From Nodosilinea sp. PGN35 (lineage in GTDB: Bacteria; Cyanobacteriota; Cyanobacteriia; Phormidesmidales; Phormidesmidaceae): a stretch of DNA of 64,000 bases. A program made the position numbers and the translations under genes. The notes beneath the pieces are model-generated. The model saw only the letters and a program-made list of their open reading frames with translations, was not told the origin of the DNA and searched no databases. The stretch lies in the NCBI RefSeq assembly GCF_029109325.1, contig NZ_JAQKQJ010000010.1, positions 1,240,001-1,304,000 on the forward strand, in the 5' to 3' direction. Below are positions 63,505 to 64,000 of this stretch, in pieces. Within the stretch, counting starts at the first letter, position 1. The number at the start of each line of letters is the position of its first letter.

Positions 63505-64000
63505 TTAAAAACTAATGAACTGACTAGTCCACAGCGCTACAGCGACCATAGCACTGACGCTTAACCCTAGCCACAGCAAAACGGCCCGGCGGGTGAGGGC
63601 CAGGGCGGCGAGAATGCGATCGCCTGTAATCTCTTCTATCGCATCCCCCAACAGTGGTTTCTCTTTCACCTGGCCCCGGTATACGTTTTGCCCGCCCAGC
63701 TGCACCCCCAGGGCGGCGGCGTAGGCGCACTCGCTCCAGCCCGCGTTGGGGCTGGGGTCGGCGGGGGCGTCGCGGCGGCACAGGCGCACCACCCGCCCAG
63801 GTCGCCCCGACAGCAGGGCAATGGTCGCCACCGTCAGGCGGCAGGGCAGCCAGGTCAGGGCGTCCTCCAGACGGGCGCTAAACCAGCCCAGGTGGGTGTA
63901 GGGCGCTTCTCGGTAGCCCACCATGGAGTCGAGGGTGCTGGCGGCTTTGTAGGCCAGGGCCACCGGCACGCTGCCCACGGGCAGCAACGCCCCCACCAGG
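63505..64000 (-). CDS. cobD: Adenosylcobinamide-phosphate synthase CobD/CbiB (partial, cut by window edge)
   Basis: Membrane protein attaching the aminopropanol arm in cobalamin synthesis. The visible 165 residues are the C-terminal part: ALAYKAASTLDSMVGYREAP, FSARLEDALTWLPCRLT, DAPADPSPNAGWSECAYAAA and LGGQNVYRGQVKEKPLLGD are all family motifs, followed by a last TM helix. The reading frame is open to the edge; the start lies outside the window. Confidence 0.93.
   Translation of the reverse strand, partial: LVGALLPVGSVPVALAYKAASTLDSMVGYREAPYTHLGWFSARLEDALTWLPCRLTVATIALLSGRPGRVVRLCRRDAPADPSPNAGWSECAYAAALGVQLGGQNVYRGQVKEKPLLGDAIEEITGDRILAALALTRRAVLLWLGLSVSAMVAVALWTSQFISF

Overview
The window reads as chromosomal DNA of a GC-rich, oxygenic cyanobacterium. 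Evidence: extrinsic and assembly factors of photosystem II (PsbU, Psb28, the CyanoP lipoprotein, a lumenal CYP38/TLP40-type cyclophilin), the chlorophyll-cyclase factor Ycf54, GGPP synthase, a 2Fe-2S ferredoxin, cyanobacterial DUF families (DUF2103, DUF2854, DUF3326, DUF3598, DUF2227) and very frequent GCGATCGC (HIP1) octamers. The style (dense genes, many GTG/TTG starts, many hybrid kinases, short intergenic repeats) fits a filamentous Leptolyngbya/Nodosilinea-like lineage, but that placement is inference. No rRNA, tRNA, CRISPR array, transposase, phage gene or origin was recognised.

Layout. 0-7.8 kb: a membrane protein with a duplicated domain, a serpin, tRNA methyltransferase Trm1 coupled to DUF2103, ClpS, a soluble histidine kinase, ThiL. 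7.9-13 kb: cyclophilin, EF-P, AccB, PyrF, a secreted protein overlapping both neighbours, and CofH. 13.3-19.2 kb: a polysaccharide locus (nucleotide-sugar-type epimerase and Gfo/Idh oxidoreductase, divergent from Wza-like and Wzc-like export proteins). 19.2-27.6 kb: PdxJ, Ycf54, a secreted repeat protein, PAP2-like protein, CrtE, FolD, a lipoprotein, PsbU, NadB, DUF2227. 27.7-35.1 kb: a four-gene phosphorelay cluster (large CHASE3/HAMP/GAF hybrid kinase, CheR, CheB, REC-PAS hybrid kinase). 35.4-42.3 kb: transketolase, FabF, AcpP, Maf, CyanoP, a methyltransferase with a lipobox, DUF2854. 42.3-48 kb: ferredoxin, DUF3326 module, an Rcp1-like regulator coupled to a hybrid kinase, PurD. 48.2-54.4 kb: DUF3598, MoaB, Psb28, a CAP protein, a lipoprotein, a GPH-type transporter, a fasciclin lipoprotein. 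54.5-64 kb: PlsY, a VOC protein, Ddl, an OmpR-type regulator, a xanthine/uracil permease, a divergent IF-3, an Uma2 nuclease-like protein, a CHASE-domain kinase and the 3' part of cobD/cbiB, cut by the right edge.

The most noteworthy non-gene signal is a family of seven short intergenic repeats, all in the same orientation. They share a left end (TATRGCTGTAGCCAGTCCGG, then TTGAGACA) and a central palindrome around GAACGTTCAAACGTTTGAAC. Two complete copies, each 104 bp, end in imperfect terminal inverted repeats, which is what a non-autonomous mobile element would look like. The second is the IF-3 gene: the coding frame runs upstream of its only conventional start and has no ATG/GTG/TTG there, so translation probably begins at ATC (or ATT) behind a GGAG, as in the autoregulated infC of E. 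coli.
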